From Alitta virens (taxonomy: Eukaryota > Annelida > Polychaeta > Phyllodocida > Nereididae), in NCBI GenBank assembly GCA_932294295.1, contig OW028582.1, positions 37,249,204-37,313,203 on the forward strand: DNA of 64,000 bases. Direction: 5' to 3'. Below are positions 33,804-45,924 of the stretch, one piece after another (position 1 is the stretch's first letter; each line of letters opens with the position of its first letter). The notes below the pieces were generated by a model. That model was not told where the DNA came from, did not search any database, and saw only the letters and a program-made list of their open reading frames with translations. The translations under genes were made by a program, and so were the position numbers.

Positions 33804-33804
33804 C
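33237..33804 (+). repeat. Long (AGT)n array with higher-order pattern
   Basis: About 570 bases of AGT trinucleotides are interrupted by AGAAGTATTAG and AGCAGT variants. The marker AGAAGTATTAGAAG recurs at 33422, 33539, 33677 and 33758, with spacings of 117, 138 and 81 (all multiples of three), so larger blocks were duplicated. The long Ser, Val and Leu homopolymer frames are artefacts of the repeat. Confidence 0.95.
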
Positions 33805-34380
33805 TTTTTTAGTCAAGGTGTAACTAATAAAGAACTACTTTGGCAACTTATTCACCCTGATAGTAAAAAGCAGGTAATTTGGGTAGTAACAATGTTAAAT
33901 AGTAATACAGAATCATTCAATTTATATACTCCTGTGCTGGTACCAAGATGTGACATATAGGTAGGCCATAGAATGATAGTAGAATGTAGTAAGAGGGCAG
34001 AGTAGGGTAGGGTAAGAAACAATTATAGTGGCCCAGGACCCTGACTGAGCATTGGGGTATTTTATTGAGAAAACTTCCTCCAGAAATTGATTTACACCCT
34101 CGCCCTAGGCCATGCATACAGAGAAAGAACCCTGACTTGGGTATTTAGAGGAAAATTCGCTGACCCAAAGTTTGCCAACTGCACTGACCCGCCGAAGCTT
34201 TCATCTCTTGACTGGTCCGTTAACATCTCCCAATGGCCATTGCGCATTCCTCTGTCCCTGCACCCGACTAAGATTTTGCTAGATATAGGCCAGCCGAATA
34301 GAAATAAGTTCTTCAGGTGTATCTCCTTGTAGATCCCGAATACTGCTATTACATGCATTACTACTGCTAAATATTTTATA
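33805..34380. other. Spacer between AGT and ACT arrays
   Basis: About 575 bases of ordinary sequence separate the two inverted trinucleotide arrays. The frame at 34087-34332 has mixed composition, but no motif I recognise. Confidence 0.5.
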
Positions 34381-34889
<509 letters not shown>

Positions 34890-35456
34890 TGTACGACTTC
34901 TACTGATAGTTTCATACTATCAATAGAAGTAAATATAAGTCATTTCCCGCTGATGAATGACAATAGTTTTGAGCTGCTTTTTATTTCATTTTTTGCTTAA
35001 TAACAATTTACTCCACCTAGTAACTAGTCCTAAATAGTCTACCCCACCAGAGGGGTTAGTAACCACCTTGGAGACTAGTATTTACCCCTTTCAGCTGTCG
35101 AGTGTCTATCACCCTTTCCTACCCTCCATTCATACAGTCGGCCTACGCTCTGAAATAGTGTGTAAAAACGGAGTAAAAACTATGCATAAACCATCATTTT
35201 TTGCCTTTTTTCTGCCCTTTTCCTACATTTTTTACCACTCCCCTGGGCTCAGCCATTCTAAGAATTCGGGGATAGGGGTGTAGGAAGATTGGAGCAAAAT
35301 CGTAGCCCCCTGCCTGACACCTGCACTGTAAGAAATCAACTATCAACATACATTTTGCAGGGAGGGGCCACTAATGCAGAAGGTATAGCTAAGACTGTAA
35401 TGCAGCCTATAAAGTAACTAGTGATGTTTCTAGTCTATGATACAGTTTATTGACTA
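34890..35456. other. Intron sequence, nothing recognised
   Basis: No exon is recognised. The frame at 35068-35283 has no known motif. Confidence 0.45.
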
Positions 35457-35596
35457 CATGGCCAAATGTGCCACGTGCGTTTTCCATGAGAAGGATAAAC
35501 GCATGGTTTTCAGCTAATTATAATGAGGCAAAAACCATGCGTATTCCATGTGTTTATCCAAACGCATGGAAAATGCACGTGGCACAATTGGCCATG
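35457..35596. mobile_element. Palindromic TA-flanked MITE, copy 3
   Basis: 140 bp starting CATGGCCAAATGTGCCACG and ending CGTGGCACAATTGGCCATG, with TA at 35455-35456 and 35597-35598. The centre has the same AATTATAATGAGG loop as copies 1 and 4. Confidence 0.88.
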
Positions 35597-35607
35597 TACA
35601 AGTGGCT

Positions 35608-37100
35608 TCATTGGTAGAACTTCGCTTTAAGAACATCTCACTATAAAGACCACCTCACTACTAAGATCATAAGAATTAATCAACATCTTTGCTACTACCA
35701 TTGACCTCACCATTAAGACTACCTCACAAATAAGACCACCTGACTATTAAGACCACCTGACTATTAAGACCACCCCACTATTAAGACCACCTGACTATTA
35801 AGACCATCTCACAAATAAGACCACCTGACTATTAAGACCACCTGACTATTAAGACCTCCTCACTATTAAGACCACCTGACTATTAAGACCATCTCACAAA
35901 TAAGACCACCTGACTATTAAGACCACCTGACTATTAAGACCACCCCACTATTAAGACCACCTGACTATTAAGACTACCTCACAAATGAGACCACCTGACT
36001 ATTAAGACCTCCTCATTATTAAGACCACCTGACTATTAAGACCATCTCACAAATAAGACCACCTGACTATTAAGACCACCTGACTATTAAGACCTCCTCA
36101 CTATTAAGACCACCTGACTATTAAGACCATCTCACAAATAAGACCACCTCACTATTAAGACCACCTCACCATTAAGACCACCTGACTATTAAGACTACCT
36201 CACAAATAAGACCACCTGACTATTAAGACCACCTCACTATTAAGACCACCTGACTATTAAGACCACCTCACTATTAAGACCACCTGACTATTAAGACCAC
36301 CTGACTATTTAGACCACCTGACTATTAAGACCATCTCACAAATAAGACCACCTGACTATTAAGACCACCTCACTATTAAGACCACCTGACTATTAAGACC
36401 ATCTCACAAATAAGACCACCTCACTATTAAGACCACCTCACCATTAAGACCACCTGACTATTAAGACTACCTCACAAATAAGACCACCTCACTATTAAGA
36501 CCACCTCACTATTAAGAACACCTCACCATTAAGACCAACTGACTATTAAGACTACCTCACAAATAAGACCACCTGACTATTAAGACCACCTGACTATTAA
36601 GACCACCCCACTATTAAGACCACCTGACTATTAAGACTACCTCACAAATAAGACCACCTGACTATTAAGACCACCTGACTATTAAGACCTCCTCACTATT
36701 AAGACCACCTGACTATTAAGTCCATCTCACAAATAAGACCACCTCAATATTAAGACCACCTCAATATTAAGACCACCTCACCATTAAGACCACCTGACTA
36801 TTAAGACTACCTCACAAATAAGACCACCTGACTATTAAGACCACCTCACTAATAGACCACCTCACCATTAAGACCACCTCACTATTAAGTCCACCTCACT
36901 ATTAAGTCCATCTCACTATTAAGACCACCTCACTATTAAGACCACCTCACTATCATGACCTCCTCACTATTAAGACCACCCCACTATTAAGACCACCTCA
37001 CCATTAAGATTAAGACCAGAAGATATTACCAAGGTGCTCTTAATGGCGACCTTCCACTGTTCCTTATAGAGAGGTCTTAATAGCGAGGTTGCAGTATTTT
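35608..37100 (+). repeat. Largest 17-bp minisatellite array with higher-order units
   Basis: About 80 units run in + orientation, in three main forms: AAGACCACCTGACTATT, AAGACCACCTCACTATT and AAGACCATCTCACAAAT (or AAGACTACCTCACAAAT). The CACAAAT form recurs every few units, so multi-unit blocks were amplified. The left edge TGGTAGAACTTCGCTTTAAG and the right edge CTCTTAATGGCGACCTTCCA (followed by CTG) are diverged family termini. The array is therefore inside a MITE. It begins about 10 bp after palindromic MITE copy 3. Confidence 0.9.
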
Positions 37101-38258
37101 TAAGAGTAAGATATTGTCATATTTTTTTAAAGTTTATAATAAAAAAAATGGCATCATAACTCATAAATATAATCCTAGTTGATTAGATTAACTTTACATA
37201 GATAAACTTCAATCTTAGTCTAGGAATTCAATCTGAGGTTAGTGGCTACCGAACTGTTGCTTAGCAACATAAAAATAAAAAGGAGCAGAAAAAAGGGGCA
37301 TGGGATGTGTAGTGTAAAAAACAAGGGGTACAAAAAACACCCCTCAACTGTTAATACCCTTAGAAAAACCCCTATAAAAGATCGTCCAAACAGACACTAC
37401 TGGCAGGGTGATTTTTATCCATAATGTTGGTGAATTGATGAGGGTTTCTTGCCAAAGTCAAACATTATTTATTAAGATCTAGCAGTGTGTTGATTTACAT
37501 GTAGGAGTCATAGGTATGTTAGCAGGCTACATGTATCATGCTGGTATAGCGATCATAACATGTGAGGTGTGTACTTGCAATAACCAGGGTGTGTAGACAA
37601 CAAGTGGTTGGTGATATAACACTGGTGGACCTTCTTGAACCAACATGTTTTTTAAAGGAATTTGATCCTTAAGGTTACAATACGGTATGTTAGGTAGAAA
37701 ATGATAATTATGAAAAATAATGATGTTAAAATTTATGATATTGCAATAATGATTACCTTGCTTATAAGACTACTTAAAACTTTAATTATATTAATTTTTC
37801 CTACTACAGTATGCACTTCGGAATTACGACCACAAAGGCTGAACAGAGGCAATTTCCCCCCTTTATAAGATGATTTAATCTATAATTATATTACTCTTAT
37901 TAATGAGATAGCCTTAACTGTCGGGTATATAGCTATAGTGAAAATGCATTGCCCCAAAATGGAGTGGTCTTAAAAGTGAGGTGGTCTTAATACTGGGGTC
38001 ACACTGCATGCAAGTTCATATCTTACCCTAGTGCAGGTAACCAGCAAGTTTCTTGACCACCCTAACCCAGAGGTCATCTAAAAGTGGTAGAGGTCAGAGT
38101 TAGCATGTTGCACATGATTTGTACATGACCTTTACTTCAGCAATGTTGCAAAAGCTTGTAGAATAATCGCTCAGGTCATGTACAATATGCTAGGTGCTAT
38201 GTTGGTATTTTTGTGGCAAGTCCATTGTCATATTTCATATCTTAAGTTTATTTGAATC
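37101..38258. other. Intron sequence with TIR fragment
   Basis: About 37961-38010 holds AAAGTGAGGTGGTCTTAATA and GGGGTCACACTGCATG, a right end of the TIR family. Nothing coding is recognised; the frame at 37242-37424 is Lys-rich without a motif. Confidence 0.45.
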
Positions 38259-38260
38259 AC

Positions 38261-38306
38261 AGTCAGTCAGTCAGTCAGTCAGTCAGCTAGTCAGTCAGTC
38301 AGTCAG
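38261..38306 (+). repeat. (CAGT)n microsatellite
   Basis: About eleven CAGT-type units. Confidence 0.9.
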
Positions 38307-39004
38307 CATATTAGCCAATCAGCGAATGACTCAACCGGTTTTATATTTAGCTAAAATGAATCAATTATTAATATATCCTTAAAACTTCATATTATACTTT
38401 TTTATCATGAAACAAAATTGTTTTTCAACTTTAAGCAGAATCAAAGAACCTTGGCAGAATGTTCTGTCAAATTCATGTAAAGGTTTTGGGATCGAGTTAC
38501 AGACAAACTTAGTGCCCCAGCTAGTAGCATCTCACAGCAGCAGCAGCAGCAGCAGCAGAAGCAGTAGCAACAGGTCCCCGGCCCATCATTTACTGATAAG
38601 CTGCCTGCCTGTCAGAGGTAACTGCAACCAGGTACTCTGTGAGTCACACTGGACAATGAATCAGCTCAACATGTGCGTAATTTTCTCTTATCATGGCCAT
38701 TACTGTATGTCACTTGTAAACAAGCAGTTTTGACACCGGTCAAGTGTGGCCTATGACATTTACACTGAGTCATTTGAATGACTTCACCCATTGCTCTTTT
38801 GTTATAAATATCTGGGATTTGGTTGTAGACGTGTCCAATCAGTTTGCAGTCCAAAAAAGGTGTCACAAATAAATCTACACAATTGCAATGCTACTGGGTT
38901 TTATAAGCTTTTATTGTCGGTAAAAAGCTTCATGGCTTCTTTTCTTGTTGTCAATCATCACCGACTTCAAATAAAGTTTTATCTCATCTTATCTATCTTA
39001 GTCA
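38307..39004. other. Intron sequence with short CAG run
   Basis: (CAG)7-8 at about 38535-38558, ending in AGCAGAAGCAGTAGCAAC. The frame at 38407-38733 reads it as Ser, not Gln, and shows no known domain, so it is not called an exon. Confidence 0.45.
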
Positions 39005-39072
39005 GCTTCTATAATCAATTGCCAAAAGCAGACGTAATGATGAGATGATAAGGCTGCTTGGAGTTCACAAGA
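39005..39072 (-). mobile_element. SINE body fragment, minus strand
   Basis: TCAATTGCCAAAAGCAGACG, then TAATGATGAGATGATAAGGC and TGCTTGGAGTTCACAAG. Confidence 0.6.
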
Positions 39073-39677
39073 CTGAAATCCTATAAACATACAGTACTAG
39101 TAGTGAGTAGTATGTTGGAAGGAGAAAAGCCCACTTAATCCAACCTTTTTCATTAAAAGCAGAAAGTTCAAGTTTGTAGGGGCATTCATTTTGCTAAACC
39201 TTTTATCATACACCTGTAATCTTAGAACAAAAAGACTGTACACAATGTTTTTGCTATGACATCAACAAGGGATATTGCTAAGTCAGATAAACCTCTTCTT
39301 ATTTTTACAAAAATCCAATTACAGCACACAATACATAGGTGAGCCAAGAAACAGCTAAGTAGAGAATAGTGGAGGAGACAGTTCTGTCCTTGAGGGACTC
39401 CACTTTGCTCAATGAACTAACTTAAGGGTCCACTCCGTACAACCTTGGGCTATAGATGTGGCCCTTGGTCCAATCAGGTAGCCCTTGGGGCCCCATTTTG
39501 CTCTTAGGCCTTGCCCTTGGGCCCTCTTGTGCCCCTGGGGCCTCTGGGCTGGCCTGTCTGGTTGCATAATACCCCCTTAGCGGAGAGGAGCAGGTTTCAG
39601 CAGAAAAATGAAACCAAAATGGACCCAGGCTAGGTGAACCACCTGTAGGCGGTGCAAAGTCGGTCTTAAGGAATTTA
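39073..39677. other. Intron sequence, GC-richer patch at 39420-39600
   Basis: The patch has many GGGCCC and CCTTGGGG words. It is open on the minus strand (39422-39949) but without a recognised domain. It resembles no known element. Confidence 0.4.
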
Positions 39678-40103
39678 CAGTAAAACCTCTCAATTGAGAC
39701 TACCCAATATTGAGGCCTCATCAGTTCTAAGACCACTACATTGTATATGCACTGATTATGTAATAGGGGTTCTGGTATATGGCATGTTGCATAAATTATA
39801 ATGTATGGTGTATTTGCCAATGCTACTGATCTGATGCTTAGCGATTTATCTGACCAACCACAGGTAAACGTAATGATGAGATGATAAAACTTGGGAGTCC
39901 ACATCATATGAACATTTACCCTATAGGTGTTGTCTTCTACTTGCCTCATGCGGCCGACATTCAGCTGAAATGTAGCTCTTAGAAGAAAATCCTTCAGAGA
40001 TGCATATTTATATTGGGGTGGTCTTCATCATGAAGCTGAGGAATAGTTTCACAAACAAGGGGGTCTTAATGTAGGGTGGTCTTTGAACTGTGGAATTCCA
40101 CTG
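39678..40103. mobile_element. Pogo/Tigger-like MITE split by a SINE
   Basis: CAGTAAAACCTCTCAATTGA at the left and CTGTGGAATTCCACTG at the right are bounded by TA (39676-39677 and 40104-40105). Between them GAGACTACCCAATATTGAGG and GGGTGGTCTTCATCATGAAG are inner family units. A SINE lies inside at about 39815-39958. Confidence 0.65.
39815..39958 (-). mobile_element. SINE nested in a MITE
   Basis: GCTACTGATCTGATGCTTAG, GTAAACGTAATGATGAGATG, GGAGTCCACATCATATGAAC and TACTTGCCTCATG make the reverse-complement body. Lying within the MITE, it was inserted after it. Confidence 0.68.
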
Positions 40104-40105
40104 TA

Positions 40106-41735
40106 TTGTCAAAACCTGTTTTCTCTTCAGTAAATTCCTGAAGAATTATACCACATTTGATCTTGAATGACCTACAGTTGTCAAAATAGGCCTGAAAAAT
40201 CTTTGGAAAGGGATCCTATCTCGAAGCATTAGCCACCAGGTCGGTGGCCAACTTACTAAGGGGTTTTAGCCCGTACCCCTGTGAGACACCCCCAACTGTG
40301 CTAGGGATATGTTTGTTTGAAAATAGGGGCCAACTCAGACATAGTTGAATGGGGAGAAGCCAATGATATGTCTGGCCAAATTGTCTATCTTGACTTCAGG
40401 GGTCTTCACAGGTGGCCTGTAAAATATTTAGAGAAAGATAATAATGTAGAGAGAATCTTTTGATGTTCACTACAGGTTGAGTAACTTCTTATTGAAAAGG
40501 AGGGGAGAATATTATTCCTGCTATTGCTCTGTTGATGGGGTTTGTCCTTGCCTCAGCAGAGGGTCTCCAATAAAGGGCACAGTAGCGGACAACTCTGTTT
40601 GATCGAATGTCCCAGTAACTATAGACGAGTATTGGTGCTCCCTAAAATCTCTTCAGATCATTCAAGAAATTTGAGCTCTCATTTTTGGGACAAGAGAAAT
40701 TGTGAAATATTTGAGAGGTAAAATACCAAGTCAACATATAGTGGAAGCTGTTGCTTATACAATTTACATTAAGAAATTCATATGTATAATTTAAACATTT
40801 ATCCATGCTAAACATTCGGTATTGGTCATGCATTCAATGCACGATTTTGGAAGAAAGGGAAATTAAATATATGTATTAAATTTAAATTATCTACTATTAA
40901 TGTTTAATATTACAGATTTGCTGATATTTTGATATCAGTTTATCAGATGGAAATCACGAGTTTAGCTTCCTAATTTTGTGAATATAACATCCTCTAGTGG
41001 TTTATGCCAGTTTGTAAAATATGCCAAAGTTTTATCTTTAAATAAAGTATTTATATAAACCGTATTACGCAAACTAGACCAACGAATAAAATATGAGAAG
41101 AAAGGCATAAAAAATGAATGGCATAAAATAGTCATGTTGCATTTTAAGTCTCATTACAGATATAATTATGGCTTAATATGCATAATCACTTTGCCGTTTA
41201 AACTGAATTTGTCTTATTTGTCCAAGATTTTGATTGCCATTACTTAATCATGAATTTTCCAAGCAAAGTATTAAGTATTGGTAAATAATTTAAATAACAT
41301 GTCTGTCAACTATAAGGAAAAACTACATACACATAGTCAAGACGGTTTTAAGAGGTATATTAAATTTAGTATAAATGCAACATATAATGAAAGTTGTGAT
41401 ATTCCTAATTTTTATATTTGTTCAAGGTCAAACCCTCATTAGTGTCATAATATTCACAACATACCTTTTGTATATGTTATCATTGATGAAGAGCACTGTT
41501 TTTATTTTTGCTTTGTTAATTTGAAATAGTATAAAAAATACTTTATGATCTTTAATCCCTGTAGGTGGCCTCACAATAGCGAAGGGATACCTTCTTAGTG
41601 GGGTCTCCTCACATTATGTACAAAATGTTTTGCAAATTAAATTTATAATATATGTTTTATGAATGTGAAATTAAATGAATGAATCTGAATCTTGATAGCT
41701 ACGTGATATTAAAGCTAGTTACATTATATGGGAGT
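40106..41735. other. Intron sequence, nothing recognised
   Basis: Very AT-rich between about 40850 and 41700. No exon, RNA or clear repeat is seen. Confidence 0.5.
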
Positions 41736-41737
41736 GT

Positions 41738-41926
41738 GATAGTGGGTGGATTAGGGCTTTATGTCCTGTATTTCTGCACCTGATGGGCTAATTAGGACAG
41801 GCAGGGACCATTGCAATGAGATGGAGGATGAAATAGCCATCCAACTTAGGCTCGACCGGGAATCAAACCCGGGACCCAGCGGTTGGAAGCCCAGAGCGCT
41901 ACCACTGAGCTAGGCCCCAAACTATA
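41738..41926 (-). mobile_element. tRNA-derived SINE of another type, minus strand
   Basis: On the minus strand the head reads GGGGCCTAGCTCAGTGGTAG, then GGGCTTCCAACC and CCCGGGTTTGATTCCCGGTC. This is strongly tRNA-like, with anticodon-loop CTTCCAA (TCC, as in tRNA-Gly). The anticodon and acceptor stems pair poorly. A unique body with AAGTTGGATGGCTATTTCAT and CATCAGGTGCAGAAATACAG follows. I read it as a SINE or tRNA pseudogene rather than a working tRNA. Confidence 0.55.
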
Positions 41927-42324
41927 TATTGAGCAAGCAATGTGCATAAAGTGAACTTGCATATAGTCCCAGTGAACACACATTCTTTAGTATGTCCCAG
42001 GCAAGATAGAATTGCAATTGGCATGGAGCCTGCATTGTGGAGATACCTAACCAATCAAGCCTGCATTGCCAACCAAAGGCTAACTTAACAGCCAAAAGAT
42101 AGTTTACTAGCCAATCAAGTGCCTAACCATACAAGTATTCAAGCATTATGTCAAAAATGTGGATGAAAAAAAAAATTAAAATAAAATAAACTTCAGGCGC
42201 ACCACAAAAACATCACAGTTCAATGATTGTTTTACTATTACATGTACCAATGTATTTTCTTTATTATACAATATACCAACTCGCTTGTATAGCCTAGAAC
42301 TGTTTAGCCGATGAATCAATTTTG
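41927..42324. other. Intron sequence, nothing recognised
   Basis: AGCCAATCAAG-type words recur at 42050-42130 without a fixed period. No gene is seen. Confidence 0.4.
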
Positions 42325-42326
42325 AA

Positions 42327-42402
42327 TCAGAAAGTTGGATTCGCACCCAGGACCTTCATAGAATCTGACCACCACCCTACCACCTGGGCCAAAATAATTT
42401 AT
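42327..42402 (-). pseudogene. tRNA-like sequence, minus strand
   Basis: The minus strand has TGGCCCAGGTGGTAGGGTGG and GGTCCTGGGTGCGAATCC in A-box and B-box positions. The stems are degenerate. Probably a SINE head. Confidence 0.45.
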
Positions 42403-42425
42403 AACTGCTGACAGACCGTGTTTGC

Positions 42426-42625
42426 TGCGAAAAAGTGGGGGGGGGGCAATCCTCAATTTCCACGAAAATATAAATTGTAAAATTACAAGAAGTGTAAAAA
42501 AAAAGTGGGGGAGGGGGAGACATGTCCCCCTGCCTCACCCCCTGAAAATATGCACATGAAACTGCATCTTTTTAATAAGAGGACAATGAACACCCCCCCC
42601 CCCCCCAAAAAAAAAAAAAAAAACT
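42426..42625 (+). repeat. Homopolymer-rich stretch ending in poly-C/poly-A
   Basis: Runs of G near 42437-42447 and 42503-42518 are followed by about 14 C joined directly to about 17 A at 42593-42622. Confidence 0.85.
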
Positions 42626-42770
42626 AATTTTAGGACCACCCTGATTTCAAGAGCAATGGTGGTCTTGAAATGATTCTAGATCTATACCAGTTATTTTGAC
42701 AAGTTCTGCTGTTTCATATAAAATGTCAATACAAATATTATGACCACCTATATATCGGCTGATGTAACCT
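42626..42770. repeat. TIR-family copy, diverged
   Basis: ATTTTAGGACCACCCTGATT faces AATGGTGGTCTTGAAATGAT; further GACCACC follows at about 42742. Confidence 0.4.
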
Positions 42771-42953
42771 TTTAGTGCTCTGATATAGCTTGGAATGTTG
42801 GATGGACAAAACATAGTTAGATATTAATAGACAATATTGCATGTTATATCATAATACCGTAGTCCTATGCGTTTCAAATATACATTTTGTAGTGTGGCAG
42901 GTTCACTTAATAATTCTTTTAAATTTTCTGAACGTCTGTGGATCTTAAAAAGA

Positions 42954-42954
<1 letters not shown>

Positions 42955-42989
<35 letters not shown>

Positions 42990-43101
42990 CAGATAGACAG
43001 ATAGATAGACAGATAGACAGATAGACAGATAGATAGATAGATAGATAGAAAGATGGATAGATAGATAGATAGACAGATAGACAGATAGATAGGATAGATA
43101 G
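42955..43101 (+). repeat. (GATA)n/(GACA) microsatellite
   Basis: GATA array with GACA units at partly regular spacing. Confidence 0.95.
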
Positions 43102-44185
43102 AAATGTGAAATTTAGAATAGTAATGTATACAATTAGAACCTAGTTAATTTAGGTCAGGGCTGCGCTAATTAGTAATTGTAAAACCTTTGTTCCACCTTA
43201 ATTGTTTGCAGCACCTAATAGTGGAAAGAAGATTTATTTCTCCACAAAAACTGCAAAAATGTTACCAATTTGAACTCTCTTTGTGACTAGTGCATGCCGC
43301 TGCTTTGTATCACTGCGCACTTCAAGAGATAATTGACTGGGGGACTATTTTATGACCTATGTCAACTTCGCTTGGTTTTCACAAAGTCTTTGAGTTATCA
43401 CCCCTTTTTTTGCATCCTAGAAATGTATGTAGTACTTTCCTGGAACTCTTTTGGAACTTCTAGGGACTTTTTTCACACAGGAAGTAGTACTTGGGCGCGT
43501 GTAAGTCCTAGAAAATAGGGCGGTATTCCTGCGCAGCATTCTTGCTAGTGTTTGTTGCATTTTTGCTGATGCTACAGAAAAAAAGAAAAAAAGACAGAAA
43601 AAAATATATACTGAACAGGTTGCTGTAAGATAAGCTACTTGTGTCTGATACTTCTGTTTGTTTTGTAAGTTTGTCTATTTCCCAATCAATCTCTAATTAG
43701 TCAATCAATACCTAAGGTTTAGCCTTAAGTTACTAATTAGCCAATCATTTAAGGCTCGATTTAAAGTCATACGCCTCAGATACAATCTCAGTTTCACCAC
43801 TAGAATCTTGAAAACTTTCTTGAGCTAATTGCTGTTAGTTTCTGCGTTTCTTCTGGAATTTTTTCGGACTTTTTTACCCCTCTTTTTTCACTCATGACAC
43901 CAGTGGCTCAGTGAGTGATAGAACTTCTCTTTTTCCAAGTTGCAGCAACCTGTTATCTAGCCACCACCCAGGTGCTACCTAAGCCGAAATTCACGATTCC
44001 TAAGATTGTTGCAGATTTAGAAAACAATTTATCAAACTGCCATCCTGTTATTTTCTGTTTTATAAACAAGTAAGTTGGTTTTTTAATCAATTTATAGCTG
44101 ACTCTAATGGCTATCTTCAGTTTCAAGGAAGATTCTTCAAATTTGACTGAAAGCTTCAAGATGTTTTTGACAGAGAAGTGTAAAG
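43102..44185. other. Intron sequence, nothing recognised
   Basis: Opposed frames at 43333-43518 and 43953-44159 lack any motif. The SYHPFF residues in the first superficially recall the second half of AXH, but the flanks do not agree. Confidence 0.45.
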
Positions 44186-44189
44186 AACT

Positions 44190-44830
44190 TGTCTGTCTTT
44201 TTGTCTGTCTGCTTCATGTCTGTCAGTCTGTCTCCTGTGGAACTTTTATGCTTGGATGTTGAACCTTTTGATCGTAGCCTCTCCAATTTATCTCTGTATT
44301 ATTATCATTGCAATCATTCGGTCTCTTTCTTCTATCAAATGTCTCTTTTATCTCCTTTATTGCTAATAATAATCTCTCTATTATATACAGTCCCTCTCTA
44401 TAAACTCTCACTTTTATCCTTAGTCTTTCATTATATCACCATCTCTTTTTATTCTTTATATCTTTCTTTTATCCTTCCCTCTCTCTTACCTAACCTCTAT
44501 TATATCCTCCTTACTTTATCATTCTCTTTCTTAATGATGCTCTTCTATCTATCTGTGATCACAGTGTCTCTCACTTTCATCCCTCTCTGTCTGTCTATCT
44601 CTTTGTCTTATCCCTCTCTGTTTATCCATATCATATTTCTCCCTCCTATCAATTTACTCTCTCCCTCGTTATTATCCTTCCTAGCCTCACTAATATCCCT
44701 CCCTCTCACTATTATTTTCCCCTCTCACTTTTATCCCACCTTCTTACTATTATCCAACCCTCTCACACTTATCCCATCCTTCTCTCTCTCTCATCTGCCC
44801 CTCTCAGTTTTCTCCCTACCCTGCCCTCCA
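44190..44830 (+). repeat. Long pyrimidine-rich stretch
   Basis: About 640 bases of CTCT/TATC/CCCTCTC-rich sequence, strongly pyrimidine-biased on the + strand. The 215-codon frame across it is only Leu/Ser/Pro low complexity. Confidence 0.75.
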
Positions 44831-45779
44831 AAGTGAACAGGTGAGGGGTAGCAGCTTGTTCTGGTGCTTCCCTATATACTTTTAGTCGCAGATTGATGCT
44901 AGTTCAGTGCAAACTTTGATGCCATCTGCTAAATGTACTCAAAAATGTTGGCACAAGTATAACAACGCAGTTTTCTATCTCCATTACAGAATGCCATGAC
45001 AAATTTCTAGACTAGGTTTTAACTTATTTTTTCTAAAAAGCAGCATTCTTCAATTAAGATTCAACAGTATTTTGCCTCCAACATCTTTTTTTTCTTCTGC
45101 ATGTTTTACCAGTAGTTTGCACGCGCCATCTTGCACTCAGCAGCACGTGCGTTAAGTGCGCTCATGTGCCTTCCTTAATTGTCTGCACGTGCGTTCTTTT
45201 AAGGATTATTTGTTATGACACTTCAATAGCCATTGCAACATGGCCAAATCATATTTCTGTCATGAATAAAACATACAAGCTCAAAATTTAGATCATATAT
45301 CAATGTTAGGACCACAATGTTTTATTTTAGTATTTTATTTATTTTGAAATCCATATGTTATTGCTATGTTCATTTTAAGTTGTTCTAAGTAATAGATATT
45401 TGTAGAGCATCGGTTTAGGATAATCATGCTATCTTTACGAAGTTTTCAATGCATTCTAACATAGATTTACATCTTTGAATCTTTTAATAAAATTATATAA
45501 ACATTCAAAACTTACTTGGCAGACGTATATATTATACAATGGATATCTATAACATCAAAAAATTCTGATGAGCTGTAACAAAGAAGATCAATTTTTACCT
45601 GTATTCATTTAGAACTTTCCAAATATATTTTTCACTGGCTTATAAGTTAACTTGAGTGCTCAAATTAAGGCATCTCTAGACTTACGTAATACTAATCACA
45701 AACAATGAAGCCTTAAGTCCTTAAATAGATGCTGTATCAGACTTTAAATTGTATTTCACAGCTTCGTTTGTATAATAGA
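44831..45779. other. Intron sequence, nothing recognised
   Basis: AT-rich except for CACGTGCG words at 45144-45192. No exon is recognised. Confidence 0.5.
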
Positions 45780-45835
45780 TGTAACATGGTGTGGACTCCA
45801 GAGTTATCATATCACCATTACGTCTGCCAAATATA
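45780..45835 (+). mobile_element. SINE body fragment
   Basis: TGTAACATGGTGTGGACTCC, then GAGTTATCATATCACC and ATTACGTCTGCC. Confidence 0.6.
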
Positions 45836-45924
45836 TATTAAGCATATTTGAATTATTAGTTATGATACATTTTAACTGTAAGCAATATGATCTCGAGATT
45901 AGGACTGGCTGAATGAAAATTCCA

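Noticed and set aside
33196..33823. Long open frames of Ser, Val or Leu
   Set aside because: All three are reading frames of one AGT trinucleotide array; no protein is supported.
35608..37100. CRISPR-like regular repeat array
   Set aside because: The units are contiguous 17-mers with no unique spacers, and the context is a eukaryotic intron. It is a minisatellite.
38535..38558. CAG repeat as a polyglutamine-coding tract of ataxin-1
   Set aside because: It lies 14 kb downstream of the AXH-containing exon, whereas the family's Gln tract is N-terminal to AXH, and the only sizeable open frame reads it as Ser.
39422..39949. 175-codon minus-strand frame
   Set aside because: It runs through a SINE and a TIR element, so it cannot be a conserved exon; no domain is visible.
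43333..43518. SYHPFF residues as a candidate for the missing AXH half
   Set aside because: Only a few residues agree with the PFF block of AXH. The flanking residues and the junction phase do not fit.
44189..44836. 215-codon open frame
   Set aside because: It is a low-complexity Leu/Ser/Pro translation of a pyrimidine-rich tract.
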